Origin: Alcaligenaceae bacterium
GTDB lineage: Bacteria > Pseudomonadota > Gammaproteobacteria > Burkholderiales > Burkholderiaceae_B
NCBI GenBank assembly: GCA_013416435.1
Contig: JACCEN010000003.1
Coordinates: 248,001-312,000, forward strand
Reading direction: 5' to 3'
Length of the DNA: 64,000 bases
The notes beneath the pieces were generated by a model. That model was not told where the DNA came from and did no database searches. It saw only the letters and a list, made by a program, of their open reading frames with translations. Position 1 is the first letter of the stretch; the number at the start of each line of letters is the position of its first letter. Made by a program: the position numbers and the translations under genes. This document shows, in pieces, positions 46,653 to 55,564 of this stretch.

Positions 46653-47293
46653 TGAACATGCACCTTTTCCGCGAAGAGGTCGCCCAGATTGTCATCGGGT
46701 GTCGCGTCGCGGTCCAGCGCGAACGCCCGCGCGATGGTTTGCGGGGACGGGTCGGGCTGCATCACTTGAGCCTTGCAGTCCAGTCGTCCTTCATCCTTGA
46801 AGCCGGGAGGATCATCCGGGCGGTGAGTCATCTGGATGAAATAGCTGGGGTCATAAACCGCGAACTTGATGGCGTGGCGCACCGGGTCCACAGGCTTGGC
46901 CAGCGGAGCGGTAAAGGACAGGAGGAGCTGCCGTCCCTGCATTTCGCTTTTTTTGAACTGCGTGACGAGGCCGATGCGCACGGGCCGATCATCTGCTGTG
47001 ATCCGCATGAAGTAACCATACGGCCCCAGGTTTTCAATGACCCTGGCGGCAAAATCATTGATGGTCTTTTCTCGTGGCTCGCCGCCGGTTGCCGTTTCGT
47101 CGATCACGGCCAGAGAGTAAAGGTCGTCGAACAGCCATTCCTGCTCGATGGCCGTCATCATTCCATCGGAAGACAGGACGATGGTGCTGTGGACATCGAT
47201 CCATGCATGCGGATGGGATTGGACGCTAAAGGGTGGAAGCGCCACCGCAAGCCCCAAGGCAAGCGTGGCAGCTCTTCGTTTCTGGCAAACCAT
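46643..47293 (-). CDS. DUF1007 family periplasmic protein
   Basis: This 216-aa protein has a signal peptide (LALGLAVALPPFSVQSHPHAWIDV) with the mature end starting at HPHAWID, the family hallmark. It goes on with WLFDDLYS and YDPSYFIQM. DUF1007 proteins are paired with NicO transporters and are thought to bind metal in the periplasm through the N-terminal His residues. The gene is between the ZnuA-like and NicO-like genes. Confidence 0.88.
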   Translation of the reverse strand: MVCQKRRAATLALGLAVALPPFSVQSHPHAWIDVHSTIVLSSDGMMTAIEQEWLFDDLYSLAVIDETATGGEPREKTINDFAARVIENLGPYGYFMRITADDRPVRIGLVTQFKKSEMQGRQLLLSFTAPLAKPVDPVRHAIKFAVYDPSYFIQMTHRPDDPPGFKDEGRLDCKAQVMQPDPSPQTIARAFALDRDATPDDNLGDLFAEKVHVQCK

Positions 47294-47367
47294 GACGGGT
47301 TCAGTGCGCCTTAAGAAAACCGCCCGGGCCCAGGGACGGGGCCCGGCGCCCTTGGCGCCGCCGAAGC

Positions 47368-48363
47368 CTACCGTCCGAGAGCGGCATCCCGGATCGTGTT
47401 GACATTATGCCGCATCATGTCGATATAGGTCGCCGCCGGGCCATTTGCCGCCGATAATGCGTCGGAATAAAGCCTGCCGCCGATCTTCGTGCCGGTTTCA
47501 TTGGCTATTTGCTGGATCAATCGCGGATTGCTGATGTTCTCCAGGAAAATGGCCGATGCCTTTTGCTCCTTGATCTGCCGTATCAGGGCCGCAACGTCGG
47601 CAGCCGATGCGTCCGACTCGGTGCTGGTACCCTGCGGAGCCAGGAATTGCATTCCATACTCGTGGCCCAGATAGGCGAAGGCGTCATGGGAAGTAATGAT
47701 CGTCCGTCTGTCGGATGGAATCTCCGCCATCGCCGCCTTCAGCTCTTGTTCCAGCGCATCGAGCTTTTCGCCGTAGGATTTGGCGCTGGCTGCATAGCCT
47801 GGGCAGCCCTCGCGATCGGCAGCGCACAACGCCTCGGCGATGTTGTTCACGTAGACCCGGGCATTGCCGACAGATTGCCACGCATGCGGATCCACATCGC
47901 CATGATGGTGGTGATGGGGGTCGGCATGGTCATGCTTATGATGTTCATCATCGCCGTGGCCGTGCTTGTGGCCATGCTCATGGTGATCATGGCTGTCATG
48001 GGCTTTGTCCCCGGTGCGCAGCAGCGCGGCGCCCTTGGTCAGCTCCACGACGCTGGCGGAACCGCCGCTCGCCTGGATGAGGCGTTGAAGAAAGCCCTCG
48101 AAATGTTCGCCATTGACGAGCACCACGTCGGCATTCCTGATTGCCGTCGCGTCGGAAGGACGGGGCTCATACGCATGGGCGTCGCCGTCCGGGCCCACCA
48201 GCGTGGTCAGTGCGATGCGGCTGCCGCCGACGTTTGCGGCGAAGTCACTGATAATCGAGAATGTCGCGACGACCTTGAGTGGCTGGGCATTTGCCTGCGG
48301 CAATGCCAGCAAGGCTAGTGTGGCGGCGCCTGCTATCGAGGCAAGCTTCTTCAATCGGAACAT
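47368..48363 (-). CDS. Metal ABC transporter substrate-binding protein (ZnuA-like)
   Basis: This 331-aa cluster 9 binding protein has a signal peptide (about residues 1-26, ending ANAQP). It has TFSIISDFAANVGG, GDAHAYEPRPSD, a His/Asp-rich loop (about 117-152, HDHHEHGHKHGHGDDEHH), DPHAWQSVGNARVYVNNIAEAL and TSHDAFAYLGHEYGM. The His-rich loop is typical of zinc binders. No ATPase or permease gene is adjacent, which is unusual. A Zur-like box lies about 50 bp upstream. Confidence 0.9.
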   Translation of the reverse strand: MFRLKKLASIAGAATLALLALPQANAQPLKVVATFSIISDFAANVGGSRIALTTLVGPDGDAHAYEPRPSDATAIRNADVVLVNGEHFEGFLQRLIQASGGSASVVELTKGAALLRTGDKAHDSHDHHEHGHKHGHGDDEHHKHDHADPHHHHHGDVDPHAWQSVGNARVYVNNIAEALCAADREGCPGYAASAKSYGEKLDALEQELKAAMAEIPSDRRTIITSHDAFAYLGHEYGMQFLAPQGTSTESDASAADVAALIRQIKEQKASAIFLENISNPRLIQQIANETGTKIGGRLYSDALSAANGPAATYIDMMRHNVNTIRDAALGR

Positions 48364-48412
48364 GGGCCTTCCTTGGATGGTTGGATGTCGTGAGATGGCG
48401 GATCGATTAATT

Positions 48413-48430
48413 GTTATGTTATATCATAAC
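48413..48430. promoter_or_regulatory. Zur-like box
   Basis: GTTATGTTATATCATAAC is a near-perfect 18-bp dyad matching the GTTATRTTATAACATAAC type of Zur site. It lies 50 bp before the ZnuA-like start and points to zinc-repressed expression of the three-gene cluster. Confidence 0.8.
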
Positions 48431-48457
48431 AGTATGGTTCCCAACATCCAGTACTTC

Positions 48458-48487
48458 GGGGTCAGACCCCGTACGGGGTCTGACCCC
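48458..48487. repeat. 30-bp perfect palindrome, copy 1
   Basis: GGGGTCAGACCCCGT is followed directly by its reverse complement. Each half is itself a small hairpin (GGGGTC/GACCCC). An identical copy lies at 53325-53354, also intergenic. Such GGGGTCAGACCCC palindromes recur in Bordetella-group genomes as I recall; role unknown. Confidence 0.9.
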
Positions 48488-48551
48488 ATGACATCAACCC
48501 GACTTCCAGCGCTGTTGACGCGTGTAGGCAGGGCAGGCCGCCCCCTGTCGA

Positions 48552-49523
48552 TCAGTCTACCGACGCTCCCGAGCGCTTCACGGCCTTGCCCCATTTTTCG
48601 ACTTCGTCGGCGATGAAGCGCTTTCCGTCTTCCGGCGAATAGACCAGCGGCTGACCACCACGTTCACTCAGGGCTTTTGCCATTGCCGGCGATTCGAGAA
48701 TCGCATTGATTTTCTGGTTCAGGTATTTCACCACATCGTCCGGCGTACCGGAGGGGGCGAAAATCATTGCCCAGCCCACCGCTTCGAAGCCGGGATAGCC
48801 TGATTCGGCGACGGTCGGTACGTCGGGCAGCTGCGGCACGCGTTCGCGGGCCGTCACGGCCAGCGGCACGGCGGATTTCGATGCGACGTGGGGCAGGGCG
48901 GCGGTGACGGAATCGACCATCAGAGGCACGTGGTTGCCCAGGAAATCGGCCTGCGCCGGGCCGCTGCCTTTGTACGGAATGTGGCGAAGTTCGATTTCAG
49001 CGTCGGCCTTGAGCATTTCCGCAGACAGGTGTTGTGTTCCGCCAATCCCGGCGCTGGCGTATGCAAACTCGTCGGGCTTGGCCTTCGCCTTGGCAATGAG
49101 ATCGGGCAAGGAAGCGATGCCGCTTTTCGGATTCGCCAGGAAGACGAGCGGGACAGTGAAAATGCCGCCCACCGGCGTGAAATCATTCTTCAGCGAATAG
49201 CCCGGGTTGCTGTATAGCGTCTGGTTCACGGCGCCTGCGCTGCCGCCGACTGCAAGCGTGTAGCCGTCCGCCTTGGCGCGGGCGACATACTGCATGCCGA
49301 TGTTGCTGCCTGCGCCGGCCTTGTTTTCCACGATCACGGGCTGGCCCACTTCTTTGGCCAGCTCTTCCGCGACCATGCGCGCGAAGATGTCAGTGGCCTG
49401 GCCAGGCGGGAACGGCACCACCAGGTTGATGGGGCGGTCGGGGTAAGCGGCATGGGTGGGAGCCGCTACGCTGACGAGCGCGCAAGCCATGAGGCTTGCA
49501 ACGAAATTGAGTCGCTTGAACAT
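48552..49523 (-). CDS. Bug-family TTT substrate-binding protein
   Basis: This 323-aa periplasmic protein of the tripartite tricarboxylate transporter (TctC/Bug) family starts [16 protein letters not shown] with a signal ending THAAYPDRP. The mature start [23 protein letters not shown] is the family signature, followed by [14 protein letters not shown] and [17 protein letters not shown]. Bug proteins are expanded in Alcaligenaceae and bind carboxylates. No TctA/B genes are nearby, as usual for this expansion. The ligand is unknown. Confidence 0.92.
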   Translation of the reverse strand: MFKRLNFVASLMACALVSVAAPTHAAYPDRPINLVVPFPPGQATDIFARMVAEELAKEVGQPVIVENKAGAGSNIGMQYVARAKADGYTLAVGGSAGAVNQTLYSNPGYSLKNDFTPVGGIFTVPLVFLANPKSGIASLPDLIAKAKAKPDEFAYASAGIGGTQHLSAEMLKADAEIELRHIPYKGSGPAQADFLGNHVPLMVDSVTAALPHVASKSAVPLAVTARERVPQLPDVPTVAESGYPGFEAVGWAMIFAPSGTPDDVVKYLNQKINAILESPAMAKALSERGGQPLVYSPEDGKRFIADEVEKWGKAVKRSGASVD

Positions 49524-49640
49524 GGAACACCTTCGTAAGTTCGTACTGAAGTAGACGAGCACAATTGTAGCCGCGCATGCTGCACAAGTCGGTGTCGAAC
49601 CGGTCGGCCACCAGCTTGGTGCAGTCCGCGATGGAAGTGG

Positions 49641-50843
49641 TCATTGGAAATCGTCCGGCTGAACAGAAGCAAGAGCGCCAGGCGGAGGGCAGTCCATGGC
49701 TGCGATCACCCGGTGGTCGATCTCGGAGAGCGCCGGTGTACCGCATAGCTGCATGGTTCGACGCAGCTCGTCCGCGAGTATGGTCAGGGCGCGATCCACG
49801 CCTTCGTAGCCTCCCGCCAGCACGCCAAACAGGGTGGCCCGCCCGGTAAGTACGCCGCTGGCGCCCAGGGCGATCGCCTTGAAGACATCGCTGCCCCGGC
49901 GTATCCCGCCGTCGAGCAGCACAGGCACCCGTCGATCGACGGCACGAACGATGCCGGGCAGCGCGTCCAGCGTGGCGATGTCGGTATCGAGCTGGCGTCC
50001 GCCATGGTTGGACACTACCAGCGCATCCGCACCGACGCCAATAATGGCATCCACATCCAGCGGATTGACCACGCCTTTGACGATCAGCCTGCCCGGCCAG
50101 CGGTCGCGCAACTGTTGCAGGGCGGCCAGGTCGAAGGAGGGGTCGTAATTCCTGCCCGCGACGCTCTTCATGCCGGCCTTGTCCGCCTTGAGCGCGGCCA
50201 GACCTTGCAGGCTGGGCATGATCGGCGGCCTGCGCAAGAGCATGTCGAGGGACCAGAAGGGCTTGCGCATGAATTGCCCGATATTTCTTGGGGTGAGCTT
50301 CATGGGAAAACCCAGTCCGTTGGCCAGGTCCCGCTCCCGTTTGCCTCCCACTGGCAAGTCGACCGTGATGACGAGGCCCTCGTAGCCGGCGACGCGGGCG
50401 CGATCGATCAGTTCATTCAGGCGTTGCTTGTCTTGCAGGATGTAGGCCTGGAACCAATGCCGTCCAGGCGCCTGGTCGGCGATTTCTTCGATCGACGCGG
50501 TGGCCGATGTAGAGAGCGTATAAGGTATGTCGTGGGCGGCCGCGGCGCGCGCCAGCGCGATATCGCCGCCGCGCCAGCCGAAGCCCACCGCGCCCGTCGG
50601 AGCGATGGCGAACGGTAGCCCGAGAGAGCGCCCGAAAAGCCGTGTCGAGACATCCACCTGGGCGACGTTGCGCAACACGCGGGGCAGCAGCCGAACCCGC
50701 CGGAACGCTTGCAGATTGTCGTTGAGCGTGGACTCGTCTTCGGCCCCGCCTTCGTAGAAATCGAACACACCGCGAGGCAGGCGCGAACGCGCCGCCTCGC
50801 GTAGACGTTCAATCGAATAACATTCCTCAAGTTTTGAACGCAT
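49641..50843 (-). CDS. FMN-dependent alpha-hydroxy acid oxidase/dehydrogenase
   Basis: This 400-aa enzyme oxidises a 2-hydroxy acid such as L-lactate or mandelate. It has FDFYEGGAEDESTLNDNLQAFRR, APTGAVGFGWRGGDIALARAAA, the active-site His in VSNHGGRQLD, and the FMN-phosphate segment LLDGGIRRGSDVFKAIALGASGVLTGR. Its neighbours are two Bug binding proteins, so it may oxidise an imported hydroxy acid. The precise substrate cannot be inferred. Confidence 0.93.
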   Translation of the reverse strand: MRSKLEECYSIERLREAARSRLPRGVFDFYEGGAEDESTLNDNLQAFRRVRLLPRVLRNVAQVDVSTRLFGRSLGLPFAIAPTGAVGFGWRGGDIALARAAAAHDIPYTLSTSATASIEEIADQAPGRHWFQAYILQDKQRLNELIDRARVAGYEGLVITVDLPVGGKRERDLANGLGFPMKLTPRNIGQFMRKPFWSLDMLLRRPPIMPSLQGLAALKADKAGMKSVAGRNYDPSFDLAALQQLRDRWPGRLIVKGVVNPLDVDAIIGVGADALVVSNHGGRQLDTDIATLDALPGIVRAVDRRVPVLLDGGIRRGSDVFKAIALGASGVLTGRATLFGVLAGGYEGVDRALTILADELRRTMQLCGTPALSEIDHRVIAAMDCPPPGALASVQPDDFQ

Positions 50844-50855
50844 CTTCGCTCCGGT

Positions 50856-51833
50856 TTATTCCGGCTTCACATTACCTTGTTTGATCACGTCGGCCCACCG
50901 CTTCTTGTCGGCGATCAGGAAATCCCGGAACTGTTCTGGCGTATCCCCCACCACCTGTGCCCCCAATTGCTTGAGCTGTTCCCTGACTTCGGGTTGCGAC
51001 AGCGCGGTTACGGCGGACTGGTTCAGTTTATCGACAATATCCCTGGGCGTTCCCGCCGGGGCCACCATGCCGATCCAGGACGATCCGCCTTCGAAGCCGA
51101 CCAGGCCCTGGCTCTCGAGCGTGGGAACGCCGGGAAAATCGCTCAATGGCTCTTTGGTTCCAACGGCCAGGACGCGCAGCTTCTTGTCCGTGACATAGTT
51201 GGCAATGCCGATGCTGGGATAGAACATGAACGAGATCCGCCCGGCGATCATTTCCTGCAGGGCCGGCCCGTTACCCTTGAAGGGCACGTGTATCATCTTG
51301 ATGCCGGCCTTGGCCGACAGCATTTCCGCCGCCAGGTGGGCCGAGCCGCCGAAGCCCGACGAGCCGAAAGTCAGCTGCTGGGGATTCGCCTTGGCATCGG
51401 CGATCAGGCTCGCCATGTCCTTGTATGGCGAATCGTAATTGGTCACCACCACCATCGGCAGTTGAACGAAGTTGCTGACCGGCTCGAAAGACTTCACGGC
51501 ATCGTAGGTGTAGCGATCGGGGTATAGCAAAGGATTCACGTTCAAGGTCAAGGAGGTCACCAGGACCTTGTAGCCGTCGGGCGCCGACATCATGACATCG
51601 TTGGTTGCGATATGCGCACTGGCGCCTGGCTTGTTTTCAACGACGACAGGCTGCCCCAGGTTGTCGCTCATGTGCTTGGCCACGACGCGGGCAATGACGT
51701 CCGTCGGGCCGCCGGCGGCATAGCCGACCACCATGCGTATCGGCCTATCCGGATAAGCGGATGCCGCAGCGGTCATGGCGGTAAAGCAACATGCCGTAGC
51801 GGCTGCAATGGCAAGCTTATCAAGCAGTTTCAT
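50856..51833 (-). CDS. Bug-family TTT substrate-binding protein
   Basis: This 325-aa Bug protein has a signal peptide (LAIAAATACCFTAMTAAASA) and mature start YPDRPIRMVVGYAAGGPTDVIARVVA, then VVVENKPGASAHIA and IHVPFKGNGPALQEM. AGGAG lies upstream of ATG 51833. It ends 13 bp before the hydroxy acid oxidase start, so the two are probably co-transcribed and the ligand may be the oxidase substrate. Confidence 0.92.
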   Translation of the reverse strand: MKLLDKLAIAAATACCFTAMTAAASAYPDRPIRMVVGYAAGGPTDVIARVVAKHMSDNLGQPVVVENKPGASAHIATNDVMMSAPDGYKVLVTSLTLNVNPLLYPDRYTYDAVKSFEPVSNFVQLPMVVVTNYDSPYKDMASLIADAKANPQQLTFGSSGFGGSAHLAAEMLSAKAGIKMIHVPFKGNGPALQEMIAGRISFMFYPSIGIANYVTDKKLRVLAVGTKEPLSDFPGVPTLESQGLVGFEGGSSWIGMVAPAGTPRDIVDKLNQSAVTALSQPEVREQLKQLGAQVVGDTPEQFRDFLIADKKRWADVIKQGNVKPE

Positions 51834-51872
51834 AATCAAAGTCTCCTGGATTGAAAATTATCATCAAGGCGG

Positions 51873-51974
51873 TCAATGTGATGTCCGCCGCCGAGGCACT
51901 CTCAGTACAGCTCGTGACAGGTCGATGCCATGGATCGTGGCACCCAGGCCCTTGACTTTGGGTTCAATTTTCAC
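51873..51974 (-). pseudogene. TauD/TfdA dioxygenase N-terminal remnant
   Basis: A GTG at 51974 behind AGGAG opens a 33-codon frame, MKIEPKVKGLGATIHGIDLS and on to a stop at 51873. The first 22 residues fit the N-terminus of alpha-ketoglutarate-dependent TauD/TfdA dioxygenases (xGAxIHGIDLS). The rest of the gene is absent. It is the scar of a deletion between the Fe-alcohol dehydrogenase and the Bug gene. Confidence 0.7.
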
Positions 51975-51998
51975 AGGGACTCCTATGATGTTCAGAGT

Positions 51999-53150
51999 TC
52001 AAAGCGCCTGGCGCAAGATAAAAAGAATGTCTTCCGAATTGGCGACCGGGCGCGGGTTCAGGGCCAGCCCGCGTTCCGTCAGCGTTTGCCCGGCGATCGC
52101 GGGCAGGTCGGCATCGGCCAACCCCAGGTGCGAGAGCCTGGCGGGCAGTCCAAGGTCCTGGACCAGCGCCGCTACCCAGTCGGCCATCGTCTGATGCTGA
52201 GAACCTGACAGGCGGTTCACGAGCGCCAGGGCGGGGGCCAGCTGTTCATGGACGACCGGCTGGTTGAAGCGCAAGGCATGAGGCAATATGATCGTGTTGA
52301 CCAAGCCGTGGCCTGCATTGTGCCGGGCGCCGATCACATGGCAGATTGCGTGGTGCAGGCAGGTGCGCGCCATGGAGAGCACCAGGCCCGACAAGTGGCC
52401 GGCCAATAAGATATGCGCGCGCTGGTCCGCGGCACAGAGGCTGCGATCCGCGAGTGCCCGGGCAAACAGCTCCAGCGACTGCAGCGCGATGCCATCCGAC
52501 AGGATGGACCGGTGACGCGAATACATGCCTTCCAGGCAGTGCGCAATGCCGTTCATGGCCGTGTACTGCATCAATTCGATCGGAACGCCCAGGCTTAGGT
52601 CGGGATCGATCAGCACGGTCTTGCCGGCCACGTTCCGGTTCCAGAACAGCAGCTTGTGATCCCCTTGAAGCGCACCGAAGGACGGCGTGACCTCGGCGCC
52701 CGAAGCGGTAGTGGGCAGGCTGATGATGGGCAGCTTGGGCCGGGTACGTACCGGAATGCTTACCGTTGAAGGCGGCGTAAACGACGTGGCATGATCGGCG
52801 AGAGTCCCGCCTTCGGCAAGCAGCATGGCAAGAGCCTTGGCCGTATCCGACACGCTTCCGCCGCCAAGCGCCACAATGCCGTCGCACGCCAGCTCCGCAA
52901 CACGCTGTGCAATCGATTCGACCAGCTCCACGCTGCCATGCTGGGGCACGGTATCGACGATATGCGGATCAAAATCCCGCAACTGCTCTTGCAGCCTTCG
53001 CCATGCTTCCGACCCGGCCATGCGCCCTTGCATCAGTACCACCGGCCTCGTGCATCCAAGCGCACGCAACTCGGCGGGCAGGCTCGACGCGCAGCCTGGG
53101 CCGAACCGTACGTGCGCGCCAAAGAGGTGATAGTCGACGTCGGGAAGCAT
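51999..53150 (-). CDS. Iron-containing alcohol dehydrogenase / maleylacetate-reductase-like
   Basis: This 383-aa protein of the group III Fe-ADH fold has FGPGCASSLPAELRALGCTRPVVLM, the NAD-binding GIVALGGGSVSDTAKALAML, PTTASGAEVTPS, and the metal ligands in NGIAHCLEGMYS and HVIGARHNAGHGLVNTIILPH. Substrates may be an alcohol, a hydroxy acid or maleylacetate. It is followed by the truncated TauD gene. Confidence 0.88.
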   Translation of the reverse strand: MLPDVDYHLFGAHVRFGPGCASSLPAELRALGCTRPVVLMQGRMAGSEAWRRLQEQLRDFDPHIVDTVPQHGSVELVESIAQRVAELACDGIVALGGGSVSDTAKALAMLLAEGGTLADHATSFTPPSTVSIPVRTRPKLPIISLPTTASGAEVTPSFGALQGDHKLLFWNRNVAGKTVLIDPDLSLGVPIELMQYTAMNGIAHCLEGMYSRHRSILSDGIALQSLELFARALADRSLCAADQRAHILLAGHLSGLVLSMARTCLHHAICHVIGARHNAGHGLVNTIILPHALRFNQPVVHEQLAPALALVNRLSGSQHQTMADWVAALVQDLGLPARLSHLGLADADLPAIAGQTLTERGLALNPRPVANSEDILFILRQAL

Positions 53151-53324
53151 CACGAAATCTTGATTTGCATTAAGAAGAAGTGAATTCTATCGATCCCTGA
53201 CAGCCGCCAACACCCGGGCCGGCGAAAATTGCTTTTTCGATAAGTGAAACACTGGATGCCTATAAAGGAATGCAATTGATGCGATCGCGGTCTTGGCCGG
53301 AACGGGCCGGCACCACCATGGCGA

Positions 53325-53354
53325 GGGGTCAGACCCCGTACGGGGTCTGACCCC
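53325..53354. repeat. 30-bp perfect palindrome, copy 2
   Basis: This is identical to 48458-48487. It lies in the 300-bp gap between the divergent Fe-alcohol dehydrogenase and CocE-like genes, about 100 bp before the latter. The rest of that gap (53151-53453) has no gene that I can support. Confidence 0.9.
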
Positions 53355-53453
53355 TCCACCGACAAAATGTATTGCTTGCTGCATGAAACAGTTGCTACTA
53401 TGCAGCGCCCCCACACTGAGGGTGGAAATCTACAACATAGCAGGGAGCGCCCA

Positions 53454-55526
53454 ATGCAATGGAACACGGCCATCTTGAAGAGATGGGCAATCTTCTTTTT
53501 CCTGACATGTAGTGTAGTGGGCTGTCACAGCGATACCGGGCCGTCGGAAGCGACCGCATATTACGAGTTTTCCATGGAAAACAGCACGCTTGAAATGAAG
53601 GACGGCGTGCATCTGGCGGTGACTTACTACCGCCCCGTCGCCAGAACGCCCGGCGAAACGTTTCCGGTAATCATGGAAAAAGTTCCCTACCGCAAGGACG
53701 ATTTTTTCGCGCTGGGCGATTACGAATACGGTTCTTATTTCGCCAAGCGAGGCTATGTCGTTGCCCGGGTCGATGTGCGAGGCACGGGAGGCAGCGGCGG
53801 CAGCATCCCTGAAAGCGAGTATTCCGAAGCCGAGATCTCGGATGCGGAAGAACTCGTTGCGCAGCTCTCCAAAAAGAGCTGGTCGAACGGCAATGTGGGC
53901 ATGTACGGCATTTCATGGAGCGCGTTCAACTCGCTGATGACGGCCCACAGAAAACCGCCCGCGCTGAAGGCCATTATCGCCGCCCATGGGTCGACTGATC
54001 TGTTCTACAACGACGTTCACTACATCGACGGCGCCTTGCACATCGATATGTACGCGCACCAGATCGATACGGACAACTCGATGCCGCAGAGCCCCGGCTA
54101 CCGTATCGACGAAGAGTACTTCCGGAACCGTTTCGACAGGGAACCCTGGATATTCACCTGGCTGCGTCAGCAGCAAGATGGCGATTTCTGGCGTAAAGAA
54201 TCGGTCAAGTTCAAAACACCGCTGGAAGTCCCGGCATACTTGATTGGTGGATTGCTCGACGGCTACCGCGATTTCGTTATGGAAGTCAGCGAAACCTCAA
54301 AGGCGCCGGTCATCGCCGAGATCGGACCCTGGAATCATGCATGGCCTGAATACGGCGTGCCCGGCCCCAACTACGAATGGCGCGAAAAGGCCTTGCGCTG
54401 GTGGGATTACTGGCTCAAAGGCATGGACAACGGAGTTCTGGACCAACCCAGCCGGATGGCATTCATGCGTACCGGCCATGCGCCTGCCACCGATCTGGAT
54501 ACCATCCCGGGTTATTGGCGCTGCGGCCGGCAATGGCCGGTGAGCGGCAGCAGCACACGGCGTTTCTACCCGCAAACGCGGCAACAGCTGGGTGATACGC
54601 CTTACGCGCAAGGCAGCGTCGAGAGCCTGCGCTATCGTGCCGGCTCCGGCATGGCCGCCGGCGGATGGTGGGGTGAACAAGCAGGCGACATGGCCGCCGA
54701 CGATGCCCATAGCCTGATCTACGACTCTGCTCCTTTGACCGAAGCACTGGAAATCATGGGCATGCCGCAAGTGCGCTTGCGTGTAGCCGCGGACGCCCCG
54801 TTCTACCAATGGTCGCTGCGTCTGGAAGATGTGGCTCCGGATGGCAAAGTGTCGCTTGTCAGCGGCGCGATCATCAACCCCTCACAGCGTCTGTCACGGC
54901 TCGCACCGGAAGCGCTGGTGCCCGGCGAACCAACGACGCTATCCACGTCGATCCATTTCACCACATGGCGTTTCAAGCCGGGCCACCGCATCCGCCTAGC
55001 CGTCTCCAACGCGCAGTTTCCCATGATCTGGCCCAGCCCCACGCCAGGCGTCACCCGTCTTTATGCCGGCACCGATACATGGCTGGAGTTGCCGATGGTG
55101 CCCACGCAGAACGAAACCAGCCCAGGCTGCGTGCTGCCTCCGCCTGAACCCAGCGACCAGGCCCCGTTCGGCAAGTGGCTGCAAAGCGGTGCACCGGTGT
55201 TCGAGAGCATCCGCAATGAACAAACCGGAGAATCGACCTTTACCACGAGCAATGAAACCGGCTGGACCCTCTACGACAACACATACCGTTCCACAGAGCT
55301 ATACCGATGGGACGTCAATGACGCCGCACCCGCCAACGCAAGCTTCCGAGGCGAACGCAGAAACGTGTTCACCATCTCGGGCGATGAGATAGACCTGTCG
55401 ACCGTGGCGCAGATCGAATCGGATGCCACCTATTTTCATGTCACCTTCACCAAGGCCTTACGGAAGAACGGCGAGCTGGTCAGGGAAAGGACGTGGACGG
55501 ACCACATTCCTAGAAGGTATCAGTAA
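53454..55526 (+). CDS. CocE/NonD-family hydrolase, lipoprotein
   Basis: This 690-aa protein starts MQWNTAILKRWAIFFFLTCS and has lipobox VVGC, so it is probably membrane-anchored. The alpha/beta hydrolase half has PVIMEKVPYRKDD, RGYVVARVDVRGTGGSGG and the nucleophile in GMYGISWSA. The C-terminal half is the X-Pro dipeptidyl-peptidase-type jelly roll (TTWRFKPGHRIRLAVSNAQFP). It hydrolyses an ester or amide; the substrate is unknown. CAGGGAG precedes the chosen ATG. Confidence 0.9.
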   Translation: MQWNTAILKRWAIFFFLTCSVVGCHSDTGPSEATAYYEFSMENSTLEMKDGVHLAVTYYRPVARTPGETFPVIMEKVPYRKDDFFALGDYEYGSYFAKRGYVVARVDVRGTGGSGGSIPESEYSEAEISDAEELVAQLSKKSWSNGNVGMYGISWSAFNSLMTAHRKPPALKAIIAAHGSTDLFYNDVHYIDGALHIDMYAHQIDTDNSMPQSPGYRIDEEYFRNRFDREPWIFTWLRQQQDGDFWRKESVKFKTPLEVPAYLIGGLLDGYRDFVMEVSETSKAPVIAEIGPWNHAWPEYGVPGPNYEWREKALRWWDYWLKGMDNGVLDQPSRMAFMRTGHAPATDLDTIPGYWRCGRQWPVSGSSTRRFYPQTRQQLGDTPYAQGSVESLRYRAGSGMAAGGWWGEQAGDMAADDAHSLIYDSAPLTEALEIMGMPQVRLRVAADAPFYQWSLRLEDVAPDGKVSLVSGAIINPSQRLSRLAPEALVPGEPTTLSTSIHFTTWRFKPGHRIRLAVSNAQFPMIWPSPTPGVTRLYAGTDTWLELPMVPTQNETSPGCVLPPPEPSDQAPFGKWLQSGAPVFESIRNEQTGESTFTTSNETGWTLYDNTYRSTELYRWDVNDAAPANASFRGERRNVFTISGDEIDLSTVAQIESDATYFHVTFTKALRKNGELVRERTWTDHIPRRYQ

Positions 55527-55564
55527 GGTTGGCTCGGGCTTCTTGGTAGCGCAGATCGAAGTTG

